Assembly: GCF_001565895.1 (NCBI RefSeq)
Contig: NZ_LSNE01000002.1
Span: 283,684-332,017, forward strand
DNA: 48,334 nucleotides
Origin: Paraglaciecola hydrolytica
GTDB taxonomy: Bacteria > Pseudomonadota > Gammaproteobacteria > Enterobacterales > Alteromonadaceae
Direction: 5' to 3'
Below are positions 26,092 through 35,766 of the stretch, piece by piece (position 1 is the first letter of the stretch; each line of letters opens with the position of its first letter). Below the pieces are notes generated by a model. The model was not told the DNA's origin, searched no databases, and was given only the letters and a program-made list of their open reading frames with translations. The position numbers and the translations under genes were made by a program.

Positions 26092-27402
26092 ATGTTAAGA
26101 CGTCAATTTTTAAATGCAATAGGGCTAAGTGTAGGGGCGAGTATCATTGCCCCAAGCAGTTTGTTGGCCTCCTCATCCAGCAATAATGCGCTAAATCTTC
26201 CAATCAAAGCGGGAGACTGGACAGCCTTACGCAATTTATTTCCGCTGACGCGCAGTTACATACAATTAGCGACTTTTCTGCTCGCATCACACCCTAAACC
26301 TGTGGCGGACGCCATCGAAAAACACCGTCGTGCTTTTGATGAAAATCCTGCCGACTATTGGCATCAACACTTTTTAACTATTGATGCCCAAATTAGTCAA
26401 GCGGCGGCTGATTATATGGGCGGTAAAGCGGAAAATATTGCCCTGACTGACAGCACGACTATGGGCTTAGGTTTGATTTACGCAGGTTTAACCCTGCAAG
26501 AAGGGGATGAAATATTACAAACCGTGCATGATCACTACTCCACGGATATGTCATTGGCTTATAGAGCAAAGCGCACTGGCGCTAAAGTTAACCGTATCGC
26601 TTTGTATGATAATCCTGCGCAAGTTGATGTGGCACAGGTAGTGCTACGTTTAAAAGCCGCAATTAATAGCAATACCCGTGTGGTAGCGGCTACCTGGGTG
26701 CATTCGTCCACAGGCGTTAAATTACCTATCCGAGTCATGGCCGATACTATTACTCAGCTCAATACTCAGCGTAAGGCCCATCAACAAATATTGTTTTGTG
26801 TCGATGGCGTACATGCTTTTGGTATTGAAGATCAGGATGTGAGTCAATTAGGCTGTGACTTTTTTGTCGCCGGTACGCACAAATGGATATTTGGGCCAAG
26901 GGGCACAGGGGTAATTTGGGGAAATGAACGTGCTTGGGCACAAACCGAGCCTGTGATCCCAAGTTTTAGCGCGTCTTATGAAGTGTGGCTGGGTGGTATG
27001 ACTCAGGATCAAGTGCCTATTGGTGAACATATGTCGCCCGGTGGTTTCCATTCTTTTGAGCATCGTTGGGCTTTGCCAGAGGCTTTTAAATTGCATCTGC
27101 AATTGGGTAAAGACAAGGTGCAAGCTCGTATTCACCAGCTAAACCAACAAACCAAACAAGGTCTGGCAAAAATGCCCCATGTCACGCTTTACACACCGGC
27201 GAGCAGTGAACTGTCTTCAGGCTTGGTTTGTTTTGATGTTAAAGGTATGAGTGCTGACGCCGTGGTGGAAAAAATGCACGGTAAAGGCATTATTATGAGC
27301 AGTACTCCATATCGACAAAGTTACGCTAGATTTGCCCCCTCATTGATCAACAATGAACAGGAAATTGAGCTAGCGTTGGCACAGATAAGGGCTATGGCAT
27401 AG
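26092..27402 (+). CDS. Tat-exported class V aminotransferase-fold PLP protein
   Basis: From the ATG at 26092 (AGGTG seven bases upstream) the product is 436 residues. It starts MLRRQFLNAIGLSVGAS, a twin-arginine signal, so a folded PLP protein is exported to the periplasm. The fold is the class V aminotransferase/cysteine desulfurase type, related to isopenicillin N epimerase. The PLP lysine is probably Lys264 in GTHKWIFGPRG. The conserved DGVHAFG with the PLP aspartate is at about 239-245. The substrate is unknown. It stands alone, with MerR divergent upstream. Confidence 0.88.
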   Translation: MLRRQFLNAIGLSVGASIIAPSSLLASSSSNNALNLPIKAGDWTALRNLFPLTRSYIQLATFLLASHPKPVADAIEKHRRAFDENPADYWHQHFLTIDAQISQAAADYMGGKAENIALTDSTTMGLGLIYAGLTLQEGDEILQTVHDHYSTDMSLAYRAKRTGAKVNRIALYDNPAQVDVAQVVLRLKAAINSNTRVVAATWVHSSTGVKLPIRVMADTITQLNTQRKAHQQILFCVDGVHAFGIEDQDVSQLGCDFFVAGTHKWIFGPRGTGVIWGNERAWAQTEPVIPSFSASYEVWLGGMTQDQVPIGEHMSPGGFHSFEHRWALPEAFKLHLQLGKDKVQARIHQLNQQTKQGLAKMPHVTLYTPASSELSSGLVCFDVKGMSADAVVEKMHGKGIIMSSTPYRQSYARFAPSLINNEQEIELALAQIRAMA

Positions 27403-27448
27403 AGCCGCGAGCAATTAAATGGTCTACCTAGTGAAGTTCCGTTTTTTG

Positions 27449-28951
27449 TTAAATTTCAGTTGTAGCAGCAAGAAAGTCTAGTGCTTGGTTTTGATCTAAA
27501 AACTGTTGGCTAAGTTGCTGCAGACTACGTTCTATTTCACTTATATTCACCAATGCCTCTGTGGGTTTATGTTGAGTCGCCACAAATCGTCCGTAACCGG
27601 CTAAGAGGCAATACCAAGACACTGCCGAATAATAGCCAGCTATCTGTTGTTGGTTTATTTCGGCTAATAAATCACCACCTTTATCCCAACATTCTAAAAT
27701 CGCCTGCAACGAATTTGACATATTGGTGTTTGCACGATTATCTCGCCAGTAAGCACTGTCGTGACGTTGGTTAACTTTATAATGGCAGACTATGTAGTCG
27801 CGAATGCCATCAAAACGAGCGTTTATACGTTGATTAAACTGGGCTTGATGTTGTGTGCTGAAATTACCCGCGCTAAAGGCGCTAATAAATGATTCAATAG
27901 TATGCTGGACTAAATGCAGAGCAGTAGCTTCCAACGGTTCGATAAAACCTTGCGACAGCCCAACAGCCAAACAATTGTTGTTCCAATGCAGTGCCACACG
28001 GCCGACTTTCATTTTTAAGTGTTTGGCAGCAACTGGGTAGTTGATCATGTTTAGCTTTTGGCGTAATTCAGTTTCAGCTTGCTCGGCACTGCAATAGTCA
28101 CTGCTATAGACATAACCATTGCCGGTACGATTGCTGAGTGGAATTTCCCACGCCCAACCATGGTTAAGTGCCGTTGCAACAGTCTGTGAAGTTAAAGGAG
28201 TTAGTTGAGTTGAGGGTAGGGCAATGGCGCTATCGTTAAATAATTGCGAACGGTAGCTGATAAACTCAGTGCCTAAGGTTTGTTGAATTAACAGGGCTTT
28301 AAAACCACTGCAATCCACAAAAAGTTCAGCCTCAATAACTTGACCATCAGCCAATTGCAAAGATTTAATATCACCATTGAGATGCAGTTTTATACCAACA
28401 ACAGTACTTTTTATATGTTGCACACCTTGTTTTACTGTCAGTTTTTGCAAGTACTTCCCAAGAAGTACTGAGTCAAAATGGTAACCATAACTTATACCCA
28501 CAGCGCCGGATTTTAATATTGGCGAACGGTTTTGTTTAGCTAGTTGTGCTGCCAGAAAAAAACGATCCGTTTGGGTGTCAACATTGCGCCCTTGTTGTTT
28601 AGCTATACAATGTTGCAAAAAACCACGGGCGGTGTGTTGGTCAACGGCCGAGGGAAAGGGATGAAAATACTCTCGATGATCTTTATCTACAGACCAATTT
28701 TTAAAGCTAATACCATTTTTATAGGTAGCATGACATTGTGGCATCCATTGAGACTCGGTAATGCCTAAGGCGCTAAAAAAACTTTTAAGCTGAGGAGTTG
28801 AGCCTTCACCTACGCCTATTGTTGGAATGTCTGGGCTTTCAATTAAGATGCAGTTAAAACCAGAAGAGCCAAGTTGTTGTTGCAACATATTGGCTGCCAT
28901 CCAGCCGGCAGTGCCTCCACCAACAATGACGATGTTTTGCCTTGTATTCAT
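27449..28951 (-). CDS. Flavin-dependent tryptophan halogenase-family protein
   Basis: The 500-residue protein has the FAD-binding GGGTAGWMAA (11-20). Lys78 in ATYKNG aligns with the catalytic lysine 79 of PrnA. The halogenase signature WAWEIP lies in GHWAWEIP-like context (GWAWEIPLSNRTG), and SQGFIEPLEAT is present in the C-terminal half. Members in Alteromonadales often sit in carbohydrate-uptake loci, where their substrate is unknown. Here the divergent neighbours are a sugar transporter and an amylase. GGAAA precedes the ATG. Halogenation activity is inferred from motifs only. Confidence 0.88.
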   Translation of the reverse strand: MNTRQNIVIVGGGTAGWMAANMLQQQLGSSGFNCILIESPDIPTIGVGEGSTPQLKSFFSALGITESQWMPQCHATYKNGISFKNWSVDKDHREYFHPFPSAVDQHTARGFLQHCIAKQQGRNVDTQTDRFFLAAQLAKQNRSPILKSGAVGISYGYHFDSVLLGKYLQKLTVKQGVQHIKSTVVGIKLHLNGDIKSLQLADGQVIEAELFVDCSGFKALLIQQTLGTEFISYRSQLFNDSAIALPSTQLTPLTSQTVATALNHGWAWEIPLSNRTGNGYVYSSDYCSAEQAETELRQKLNMINYPVAAKHLKMKVGRVALHWNNNCLAVGLSQGFIEPLEATALHLVQHTIESFISAFSAGNFSTQHQAQFNQRINARFDGIRDYIVCHYKVNQRHDSAYWRDNRANTNMSNSLQAILECWDKGGDLLAEINQQQIAGYYSAVSWYCLLAGYGRFVATQHKPTEALVNISEIERSLQQLSQQFLDQNQALDFLAATTEI

Positions 28952-29037
28952 TGTTTTTCCATTGCTGCGTAAGTTTTATCGCGCCGTAAAATACTGCTAA
29001 TAACATGAAATTATTAAATTTTTTAAATTTAATTAAG

Positions 29038-29051
29038 TGAATACGTATGCA
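29038..29051. promoter_or_regulatory. LacI-family operator candidate upstream of the MFS transporter
   Basis: TGAATACGTATGCA is a 14-bp palindrome with one mismatch and a central CG, the classic LacI-family operator form. It sits between the divergent halogenase and transporter genes, so the LacI regulator at 32566 could control both. Confidence 0.6.
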
Positions 29052-29182
29052 ATTAGTTGTTGAATCAAAGTGACAACGGGTAGTCTAGCAACTTTAAAAT
29101 ATTACGATATATTTACAAGCCATTAACCTTGCGGCTTAACTGGCGCAAACAAAAAAATAGCTCACCACGAAGAGAATAATAA

Positions 29183-30697
29183 ATGAACAAGTCTCAACCC
29201 TCGTTGAATTTTTGGCAAATATGGAACATGTGTTTCGGTTTCATGGGGATCCAGTTTGGTTTCGCTCTGCAAAATGCCAACGTAAGCCGAATTTTTGAAA
29301 CCCTTGGGGCCGATTACAACAATATGGCGGTGTTGTGGGTCGCCGCGCCAATTACTGGTTTAATAGTGCAACCGATTATTGGCTATTTTAGTGATAAAAC
29401 CTGGAATCGATTAGGCCGTCGTCGCCCTTATTTTTTGTTTGGCGCCATCGCTGCCAGTTTAGCTTTGTTTATCATGCCTAATTCACCGGCCTTGTGGGTG
29501 GCGGCCGGTATGTTGTGGATCATGGATGCATCAATCAATGTGTCGATGGAACCCTTTCGCGCTTTTGTTGGCGACATGTTACCCAAAAAACAACGCCCCA
29601 TGGGTTATGCCATGCAAAGCTTTTTTATTGGTGTGGGTGCGGTGGTTGCATCAATGTTGCCCTGGATGATGAGTAACTGGTTTGGTATCGCTAATACGGC
29701 CGAGGCCGGTGTGATCCCAGAGTCGGTTAAGTTTTCGTTTTACGCTGGTGGTACGATATTTTTACTTTGTGTTTTGTGGACGGTTTATTCCACCAAAGAA
29801 TATTCACCTGAGGAATTAGCCGAGTTTGAGCGCGCAGAGAAGGGCGTTGAGGCCGACAAACTGGCCAATCCTCCACAACGCAGCGCCGCAAGTTATCTAA
29901 AAGGTGGCGCTCTTTTTACTATAGTGGGTGGTATTTTAGCGGCCATTATTGCCATCAATATCGAGAATTTGGATAAAAACTTGTATATCGCGGCCGGTAT
30001 GTTGTTAGCTTTTGGTGCATGTCAATTAGTGGCAGGTTTAATGGCAAAAAACCAACAAAACCAAAATGGATTTGCGGAAGTAATGAACGATCTATTTGCG
30101 ATGCCTCAAGCTATGCGCCAACTCGCGGTAGTGCAATTTTTCTCGTGGTTTGCGTTTTTCGCCATGTGGATCTACATGACATCAGGCGTTGCTGCTTTCC
30201 ATTTTGGAAGTACAGACACAAGTTCCTTGGCTTATAACGAGGGGGCTGACTGGGTTGGTGTACTCTTTGCGGTTTACAACGGTACGTCTATTTTTGCGGC
30301 GATCTTAATTCCTGTCATCGTCAAACTGACTAATTTACGTTTCGCGCATTTAATTAATCTGGCGCTGGGTGGCATCGGGTTTATTTCGTTTATGTTTATT
30401 CGTGATCCTCAATGGTTGGTATTGTCGATGGTTGGTGTGGGTTTTGCCTGGGCCTCGGTTTTATCGGTGCCTTATGCTTTGTTATCGAATGCTTTACCGG
30501 TGAAAAAGCTTGGAGTTTACATGGGCATTTTTAACTTCTTTATCGTTATCCCGCAAATTTTAGCTGCCAGCATTCTGGGGTTTATGGTGACCAAACTATT
30601 TAATAATGAACCGATTTATGCCGTGGTCGTCGGTGGTGTCAGTATGTTGATTGCCGGTTTGATGACCTTACGTGTGTCTAATCCGGTTGAAGAATAA
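29183..30697 (+). CDS. MFS sugar transporter (maltose/sucrose type)
   Basis: The 504-residue protein has twelve predicted membrane segments. It starts with FWQIWNMCFGFMGIQFGFALQNANVSRIFETLGA, characteristic of the SLC45/GPH-like sugar carriers found in Alteromonadales maltodextrin loci. The conserved DKTWNRLGRRRPY loop is at about 70-83. Transport is probably proton-coupled uptake of maltose or a short dextrin across the inner membrane. An alpha-amylase follows 10 bases later and a LacI-type operator lies 131 bases upstream. Confidence 0.88.
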   Translation: MNKSQPSLNFWQIWNMCFGFMGIQFGFALQNANVSRIFETLGADYNNMAVLWVAAPITGLIVQPIIGYFSDKTWNRLGRRRPYFLFGAIAASLALFIMPNSPALWVAAGMLWIMDASINVSMEPFRAFVGDMLPKKQRPMGYAMQSFFIGVGAVVASMLPWMMSNWFGIANTAEAGVIPESVKFSFYAGGTIFLLCVLWTVYSTKEYSPEELAEFERAEKGVEADKLANPPQRSAASYLKGGALFTIVGGILAAIIAINIENLDKNLYIAAGMLLAFGACQLVAGLMAKNQQNQNGFAEVMNDLFAMPQAMRQLAVVQFFSWFAFFAMWIYMTSGVAAFHFGSTDTSSLAYNEGADWVGVLFAVYNGTSIFAAILIPVIVKLTNLRFAHLINLALGGIGFISFMFIRDPQWLVLSMVGVGFAWASVLSVPYALLSNALPVKKLGVYMGIFNFFIVIPQILAASILGFMVTKLFNNEPIYAVVVGGVSMLIAGLMTLRVSNPVEE

Positions 30698-30707
30698 GGG
30701 TTTGTTT

Positions 30708-32423
30708 ATGTTGAATTCTTTCCAAAATATTAAACAAAAAAAGTTGCCCACAACTTTTTTATCTTTATCTATCATTTCAATTTTAAGTGCTTGCCAGCCC
30801 GCTCCATCGGAGTTGGTTAAAAGCACAAAAGCGGAATTTTACGGCACAACTCAGCCTTTTGTTAAAGATGCGATTTATTTTGTCATGACAGACCGCTTTG
30901 TTGATGGTGACTCAAGCAACAACCATGAAGATCAGGGCGGTGAATATCCAACCTTTGGATTACCCATTGAAGGCGACAACGACGAAGTTGCTTATGTTGG
31001 TTATATGGGCGGGGACTTAAAAGGAGTACTTAACAACGGTAAATATATTGCTGACATGGGGTTTAGCGCCGTATGGTTAACTCCAATTCTAGATAACCCA
31101 GATGAAGCCTTTAGTGGTGGTGAACCGATTACTTTTGGCGGTGCCTTTAAAGATGGGGGCAAAACCGGTTATCACGGTTATTGGGCCAATAACTTTTATC
31201 AAATTGACGAACATTTACCCTCAGAAGGGCTGGGATATAAAGAATACACTCAGCAAATGCGTGAGCAATTTGGTTTAAAGTCGGTATTTGATATTGTGGC
31301 TAACCATGGCTCACCGTCTTTTAGTATGCCAGTTGATCAGCCAAAGTTTGGTGAGCTTTATGATATCAATGGGGTTTTAGTTGCCGATCACCAAAATCTG
31401 CCGACTGAACAACTTGATAGCAATAATCCCTTGCACGATTTCTACCATAAATTCCCTGATATCTTGCAATTATCCAATCTGGATGAAAGCAACGCCGCGG
31501 TGAAAGATTATTTAATTAACTCCTATTTATACTGGATAGAGCAGGGCGCTGATGCTTTTAGGATAGATACTATCCGCCATGTTCCACATGCCTTTTGGAA
31601 AGAAATGGCGGATCGTATTCGTACTGTGCATCCTGACTTTTATATGTTTGGCGAAAGTTTTAATTATGACGCTAACTTTATTGGCCAGCATACCCTTGCT
31701 AAAAATGGTGGGATCAGTGTTTTGGATTTTCCTGGTCAAAAAGCCATCGTTACTACCTTCGAAAACCCCGCGAGCGATTATGCTGAGCTTGAAAAAGTCT
31801 TGTTTTTAACCCATGGCCCTTATCTTAACCCCTATGAGTTAGCGACCTTTTACGACAACCACGATATGCCACGCATGAACGCATCCGATGAAGGATTTAT
31901 AGATGCCAATAACTGGTTGTTTACCGCCCGTGGTATTCCAGTGGTATATCAAGGCTCGGAATTAGGTTTTATGCGTGGTAAGGCCGAACACATGGGTAAC
32001 CGTAACTACCTTGGTCAAGACAACATCGAACTGGCAAAACATCACCCGATACACAATGCCTTGAGTCGTATTGCTCAGGTGCGCAAAGCTGTGCCAGCTT
32101 TACAAAATGGTTTACAAGTTAATATCGAGTTTACTGGCAATAAAGCTGCTTTTTATCGGGTACTTGTCAAAGACGATGTGACTCAGACGGCCTTAGTTTT
32201 ACTAAACAAAGGTGACACAGCAGCTGACTTTAGCATTAGTAAATACCTGCAAGGTGGACGTTGGCAGAGTCAGCTAAGTGATGACACCATTAATATTGGT
32301 GCGAGAGACAACCAGCTTAATACCAGTGTGGCAGCACATGGTGTGCAGGTTTGGCTTAGAGAAGGGAAAATAGAAAACACTGACTTACTCAGCCAACTTG
32401 AAAAACTAATGGCTAATAAATAA
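30708..32423 (+). CDS. Alpha-amylase (GH13) lipoprotein
   Basis: The 571-residue enzyme has a lipoprotein signal (SILSAC lipobox near residue 27), so it is outer-membrane or periplasmic. GH13 motifs: VANHG near residue 206, nucleophile Asp287 in FRIDTIRH, acid/base Glu316 in FGES and Asp386 in YDNHDMPR. The product would be maltose or small dextrins for the co-transcribed transporter. The ATG at 30708 is preceded by AAGGG; an in-frame start at 30672 lies inside the transporter gene. A terminator follows at 32440-32471. Confidence 0.93.
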   Translation: MLNSFQNIKQKKLPTTFLSLSIISILSACQPAPSELVKSTKAEFYGTTQPFVKDAIYFVMTDRFVDGDSSNNHEDQGGEYPTFGLPIEGDNDEVAYVGYMGGDLKGVLNNGKYIADMGFSAVWLTPILDNPDEAFSGGEPITFGGAFKDGGKTGYHGYWANNFYQIDEHLPSEGLGYKEYTQQMREQFGLKSVFDIVANHGSPSFSMPVDQPKFGELYDINGVLVADHQNLPTEQLDSNNPLHDFYHKFPDILQLSNLDESNAAVKDYLINSYLYWIEQGADAFRIDTIRHVPHAFWKEMADRIRTVHPDFYMFGESFNYDANFIGQHTLAKNGGISVLDFPGQKAIVTTFENPASDYAELEKVLFLTHGPYLNPYELATFYDNHDMPRMNASDEGFIDANNWLFTARGIPVVYQGSELGFMRGKAEHMGNRNYLGQDNIELAKHHPIHNALSRIAQVRKAVPALQNGLQVNIEFTGNKAAFYRVLVKDDVTQTALVLLNKGDTAADFSISKYLQGGRWQSQLSDDTINIGARDNQLNTSVAAHGVQVWLREGKIENTDLLSQLEKLMANK

Positions 32424-32439
32424 TACACATCTAATAAAA

Positions 32440-32471
32440 AATAGCGCAAGGTTTAAGCACCTTGCGCTATT
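32440..32471 (+). terminator. Terminator of the amylase transcript
   Basis: A perfect 13-bp inverted repeat (32440-32452 and 32459-32471) has a TTAAGC loop and is followed by ATTTTAG. Confidence 0.85.
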
Positions 32472-32475
32472 ATTT

Positions 32476-32579
32476 TAGAGACTAGAGACTAGAGACTAGA
32501 GACTAGAGACTAGAGACTAGAGACTAGAGACTAGAGACTAGAGACTAGAGACTAGAGACTAGAGACTAGAGACTAGAGA
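32476..32579. repeat. Heptanucleotide tandem array (TAGAGAC) of about 14.9 units
   Basis: Fourteen identical copies of TAGAGAC run from 32476 to 32573, followed by a six-base partial copy. No unit differs. The array begins five bases after the amylase terminator stem and covers the last codons of the LacI gene, whose stop codon at 32566-32568 lies within it. Perfect short repeats of this kind change length by slippage. Confidence 0.97.
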
Positions 32580-33603
32580 ATGCTATTCCACAAGATTGGC
32601 GTACCACCAAATCTACCGGCATTAACGTTTGCGGTACTTCTTGACCGTTAATCAACTTGATCAAACTATCTACTAATATTTCACCGGCTAATTTGGTGTT
32701 TTGTTGCACAGTGGTCAGGGCTGGGTTAGCAAAACTCGAGATCGGAATATTATCGTAACCTGCTATTGCTACTTGTTCAGGAATTGTCAGTTTGTGTTCC
32801 CGTAGTGCCCGCATCGCGCCCATTGCAATTAAATCACTGGCACAAACTAGAGCATCAATTGACTTACCTTCTGCTAACAAGGCCGAAGTGGCTTGATAGC
32901 CTGAATCTTCAGTAGAAATAGCTTCAATTTGTAAGGATGAATCATGGGGCAAACCGGAATTTTTTAAGGCATTACAAAAACCAATATATCGATCTAAAAA
33001 TTCAGGGCAGTGTTTATCCGCACCACCAATAAAAGCAAATTTTTTGCGGCCTAGGTTGATCATGTGCTGAGTAATATCAAATCCACCTTGCACATTATTG
33101 CTGCCGATAGAAATACCGGGATGATCAACATCATGAGCCCCCCAACGCACAAAATGGGTCTTTTGCTCTTCTAGCTTACTGAGTTTGTTGCGGTAATCCA
33201 CATAATCACCATAACCTAACAAGATAAGTCCATCGGCTTTATTGGAGTCTTCATATTCAGCGTGCCAGTCATCATTGAGATTTTGGAAAGACACTAATAA
33301 ATCATAACCTGCTTTAGCGCTGGCTTTGGTAATGCTACCCAACATCGACAGAAAAAACGGATTGATCAGTGAATCATCGGACGTAGGATCTTCAAACAAC
33401 AACAAAGCTAAGGTGCCGCTTTGTTGCCGACGTAAATTACTGGCGTTTTTATCAACCTTGTAATTAAGTTCTGCGGCAATGGCTTGCACTTTTTCACGAG
33501 TTTCTAGATTGACTAAGGGGCTGTTACGTAAGGCTCTTGATACGGTAGATTGGGATACACCTGCGCGGTGGGCGATGTCAAAGGAGGTTGCTTTATCTCT
33601 CAT
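32566..33603 (-). CDS. LacI-family transcriptional regulator of the sugar locus
   Basis: The 345-residue repressor has the N-terminal LacI helix-turn-helix (DIAHRAGVSQSTVSRALRN, residues 9-27), a hinge, and a periplasmic-binding-protein-like ligand domain containing FAFIGG and VAIAGYDNIPIS. The position next to an MFS sugar carrier and amylase suggests a maltose- or dextrin-responsive regulator; the ligand is inferred. The last three residues and the stop are encoded by the TAGAGAC array, so the C-terminus ends inside repeat DNA. It is convergent with the amylase gene. Confidence 0.92.
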   Translation of the reverse strand: MRDKATSFDIAHRAGVSQSTVSRALRNSPLVNLETREKVQAIAAELNYKVDKNASNLRRQQSGTLALLLFEDPTSDDSLINPFFLSMLGSITKASAKAGYDLLVSFQNLNDDWHAEYEDSNKADGLILLGYGDYVDYRNKLSKLEEQKTHFVRWGAHDVDHPGISIGSNNVQGGFDITQHMINLGRKKFAFIGGADKHCPEFLDRYIGFCNALKNSGLPHDSSLQIEAISTEDSGYQATSALLAEGKSIDALVCASDLIAMGAMRALREHKLTIPEQVAIAGYDNIPISSFANPALTTVQQNTKLAGEILVDSLIKLINGQEVPQTLMPVDLVVRQSCGIAFSSL

Positions 33604-33953
33604 AGCTACTTTATTTTTTCCAATACATCAAAGTGCAGTAAGTGCACCTTGCAGACTAATTCGTGACTTTTATACACCAGCTTAAAACTTACTGCCTTAA
33701 CATTCTGCATTTTTAGTTAAATATCTAAAAGTTGTATAGCCAAAATCATTGGAATTGCGCGGCGGCGGCAAATGAATGAGGCCCCATGAGCTTAACGGTA
33801 CTCAGTGATTGGGGGAGAGCAGCCAATAACGCTGCAGTTGTAAAGGTCAAGGGGATAACAGTAAGAGTATTTTAAAAATCCTTATGCAGTCACTTTATCC
33901 TGTTATAATATGCGCCCTGTTAAATACCTGTAATTGCTAAGAGGAAATGCTTA
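33604..33953. other. 350-base gap upstream of glnS with a structured element and promoter
   Basis: No gene is visible. A -10 box TATAAT lies at 33904-33909, 45 bases before glnS, and GAGGAA (33941-33946) is its Shine-Dalgarno. The -35 is not clear. A structured stretch lies at 33781-33855: CCCCA (33782-33786) can pair with TGGGG (33810-33814), and GCAGC (33819-33823) with GCTGC (33831-33835). It resembles, from memory, intergenic elements of other Alteromonadales. Confidence 0.55.
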
Positions 33954-35621
33954 ATGGCCGAGACTGAAAGTCGTCCGACCAACTTTATTCGTCAAATAAT
34001 CGACAACGATCTTAAGAACGGTTTACACACTAGCGTTCAAACTCGCTTCCCTCCAGAACCCAATGGTTATTTGCATATAGGCCATGCCAAATCAATTTGT
34101 TTGAATTTTGGTATAGCTCAAGATTATGCCGGTCAGTGTAATTTGCGTTTTGACGATACTAATCCAGAAAAAGAAGACATTGATTACGTGAATGCTATTC
34201 AGCAGGACGTGAGCTGGTTAGGTTTTCACTGGGATGGTGAGGTGCGTTATTCCTCTGATTATTTCCCGCAATTACATGCTTATGCAGTAGAGTTGATCAC
34301 TAAAGGTTTGGCGTACATGGATTTTTCTAGTCCTGATGACGTACGTCGTATGCGTGGTTCACTTAAAGCGCCAGGTGAAAACAGCCCTTATCGAGATACC
34401 TCTGTCAGCGAGAATTTGGCCTTATTTGAAAAAATGAAAAATGGCGAATTCAAAGAAGGTGAGTGTTTATTACGTGCCAAAATTGATATGGCCTCACCTT
34501 TTATGTGCATGCGTGATCCGGCTTTATACCGCGTTAAATTTGCCCATCATCATCAAACCGGTGATGCTTGGTGTATTTATCCCATGTACGATTTTACCCA
34601 TTGTATTTCGGATGCGATTGAAGGTATTACTCATTCGTTATGTACCTTAGAATTTCAAGATAACCGCCGCCTATATGATTGGGTGATCAGCAATATTACT
34701 ATTGACTGTGAACCGCGCCAGTATGAATTTTCACGCCTTAATCTTGAATATACCGTATTGAGTAAACGTAAACTTATTCAGTTAGTTGAAGAAGGTCATG
34801 TTGAGAGTTGGGACGACCCACGTATGCCTACTATTGCCGGTTTACGTCGCCGTGGTTTTACCCCAAGTTCAATCCGTGAATTTTGTAAACGCATCGGCGT
34901 GACCAAAATGGACAATATGGTTGAGATGCCCATGTTGGATGCCTGTATCCGTGAAGAGCTAAATGAGCTTGCCCCACGTGCCATGGCGGTAATTGAGCCG
35001 GTGAAGCTGATTATCGAAAATTACCCCGTCGATAAAGTAGAAATATTAACAGCCCGTAATCATCCTAATGATGAGGCTATGGGTAGTCGTGAGCTGCCTT
35101 TTACTCGTGAAATTTATATTGAAGCGGAAGACTTTAAAGAAGAAGCCAATAAAAAGTTCAAACGTTTAGTTTTAGGTAAAGAAGTGCGTTTACGTAACGC
35201 CTACATTATTAAAGCCGAGCGAGTTGATAAAGACGATGCAGGTAATATCACCACGATTTACTGTACTTATGATGATGAAACCTTAGGTAAAGATCCCGCT
35301 GATGGCCGCAAAGCTAAAGGTGTTATTCATTGGGTATCGGCCTCACATGGTATTAAAGCAGAAGTCAGACTATATGACAGATTATTTACGGTGCCAAACC
35401 CCGCGGCACAAGATGATTTTTTAAGCACGATAAATCCTGACTCGTTGTTGGTTAAAAATGCCGTAGTAGAGCCTAGTTTGCGTAATGCAGAGTTAGGTAA
35501 ACCTTTGCAGTTTGAACGTATGGGCTATTTTAGCCTTGATAGTGATAGCAGTGCAGAAAAACTGGTGTTTAATCGTACCGTTGGTTTACGAGATACTTGG
35601 GCTAATAGCGAACAAGACTAA
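33954..35621 (+). CDS. glnS: Glutaminyl-tRNA synthetase
   Basis: This class I synthetase attaches glutamine to tRNA-Gln. The 555 residues match E. coli GlnS (554). The HIGH motif appears in [15 protein letters not shown] (about 33-47) and the KMSKS-type loop as VLSKRK (about 267-272). The C-terminal anticodon-binding beta-barrels are complete to about residue 550. The ATG at 33954 has GAGGAA seven bases upstream. It is monocistronic with a strong terminator. Confidence 0.98.
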   Translation: MAETESRPTNFIRQIIDNDLKNGLHTSVQTRFPPEPNGYLHIGHAKSICLNFGIAQDYAGQCNLRFDDTNPEKEDIDYVNAIQQDVSWLGFHWDGEVRYSSDYFPQLHAYAVELITKGLAYMDFSSPDDVRRMRGSLKAPGENSPYRDTSVSENLALFEKMKNGEFKEGECLLRAKIDMASPFMCMRDPALYRVKFAHHHQTGDAWCIYPMYDFTHCISDAIEGITHSLCTLEFQDNRRLYDWVISNITIDCEPRQYEFSRLNLEYTVLSKRKLIQLVEEGHVESWDDPRMPTIAGLRRRGFTPSSIREFCKRIGVTKMDNMVEMPMLDACIREELNELAPRAMAVIEPVKLIIENYPVDKVEILTARNHPNDEAMGSRELPFTREIYIEAEDFKEEANKKFKRLVLGKEVRLRNAYIIKAERVDKDDAGNITTIYCTYDDETLGKDPADGRKAKGVIHWVSASHGIKAEVRLYDRLFTVPNPAAQDDFLSTINPDSLLVKNAVVEPSLRNAELGKPLQFERMGYFSLDSDSSAEKLVFNRTVGLRDTWANSEQD

Positions 35622-35645
35622 GTTTTTACCTTAATGATTTAAACT

Positions 35646-35675
35646 AAAAAAGCAGACATCTCAGTCTGCTTTTTT
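35646..35675. terminator. Terminator of glnS
   Basis: Twelve-base arms (35646-35657 and 35664-35675) form a stem with six A on one side and six T on the other. It can also serve the convergent yciK. Confidence 0.93.
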
Positions 35676-35766
35676 GTAGGTCCTTCCTTCGTACCTATAT
35701 AAAGAATGCCATTAAGCTCCGATTTTTACGATCTTAAGACAGACTTACATTCGACGATGTGCTTAT

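Noticed and set aside
32476-32579. Heptamer array considered as a CRISPR
   Set aside because: Units are contiguous 7-mers without spacers.
27449-33603. Region considered as a secondary-metabolite cluster because of the halogenase
   Set aside because: No peptide synthetase, ketide synthase or prenyltransferase is present; the neighbours are sugar genes.
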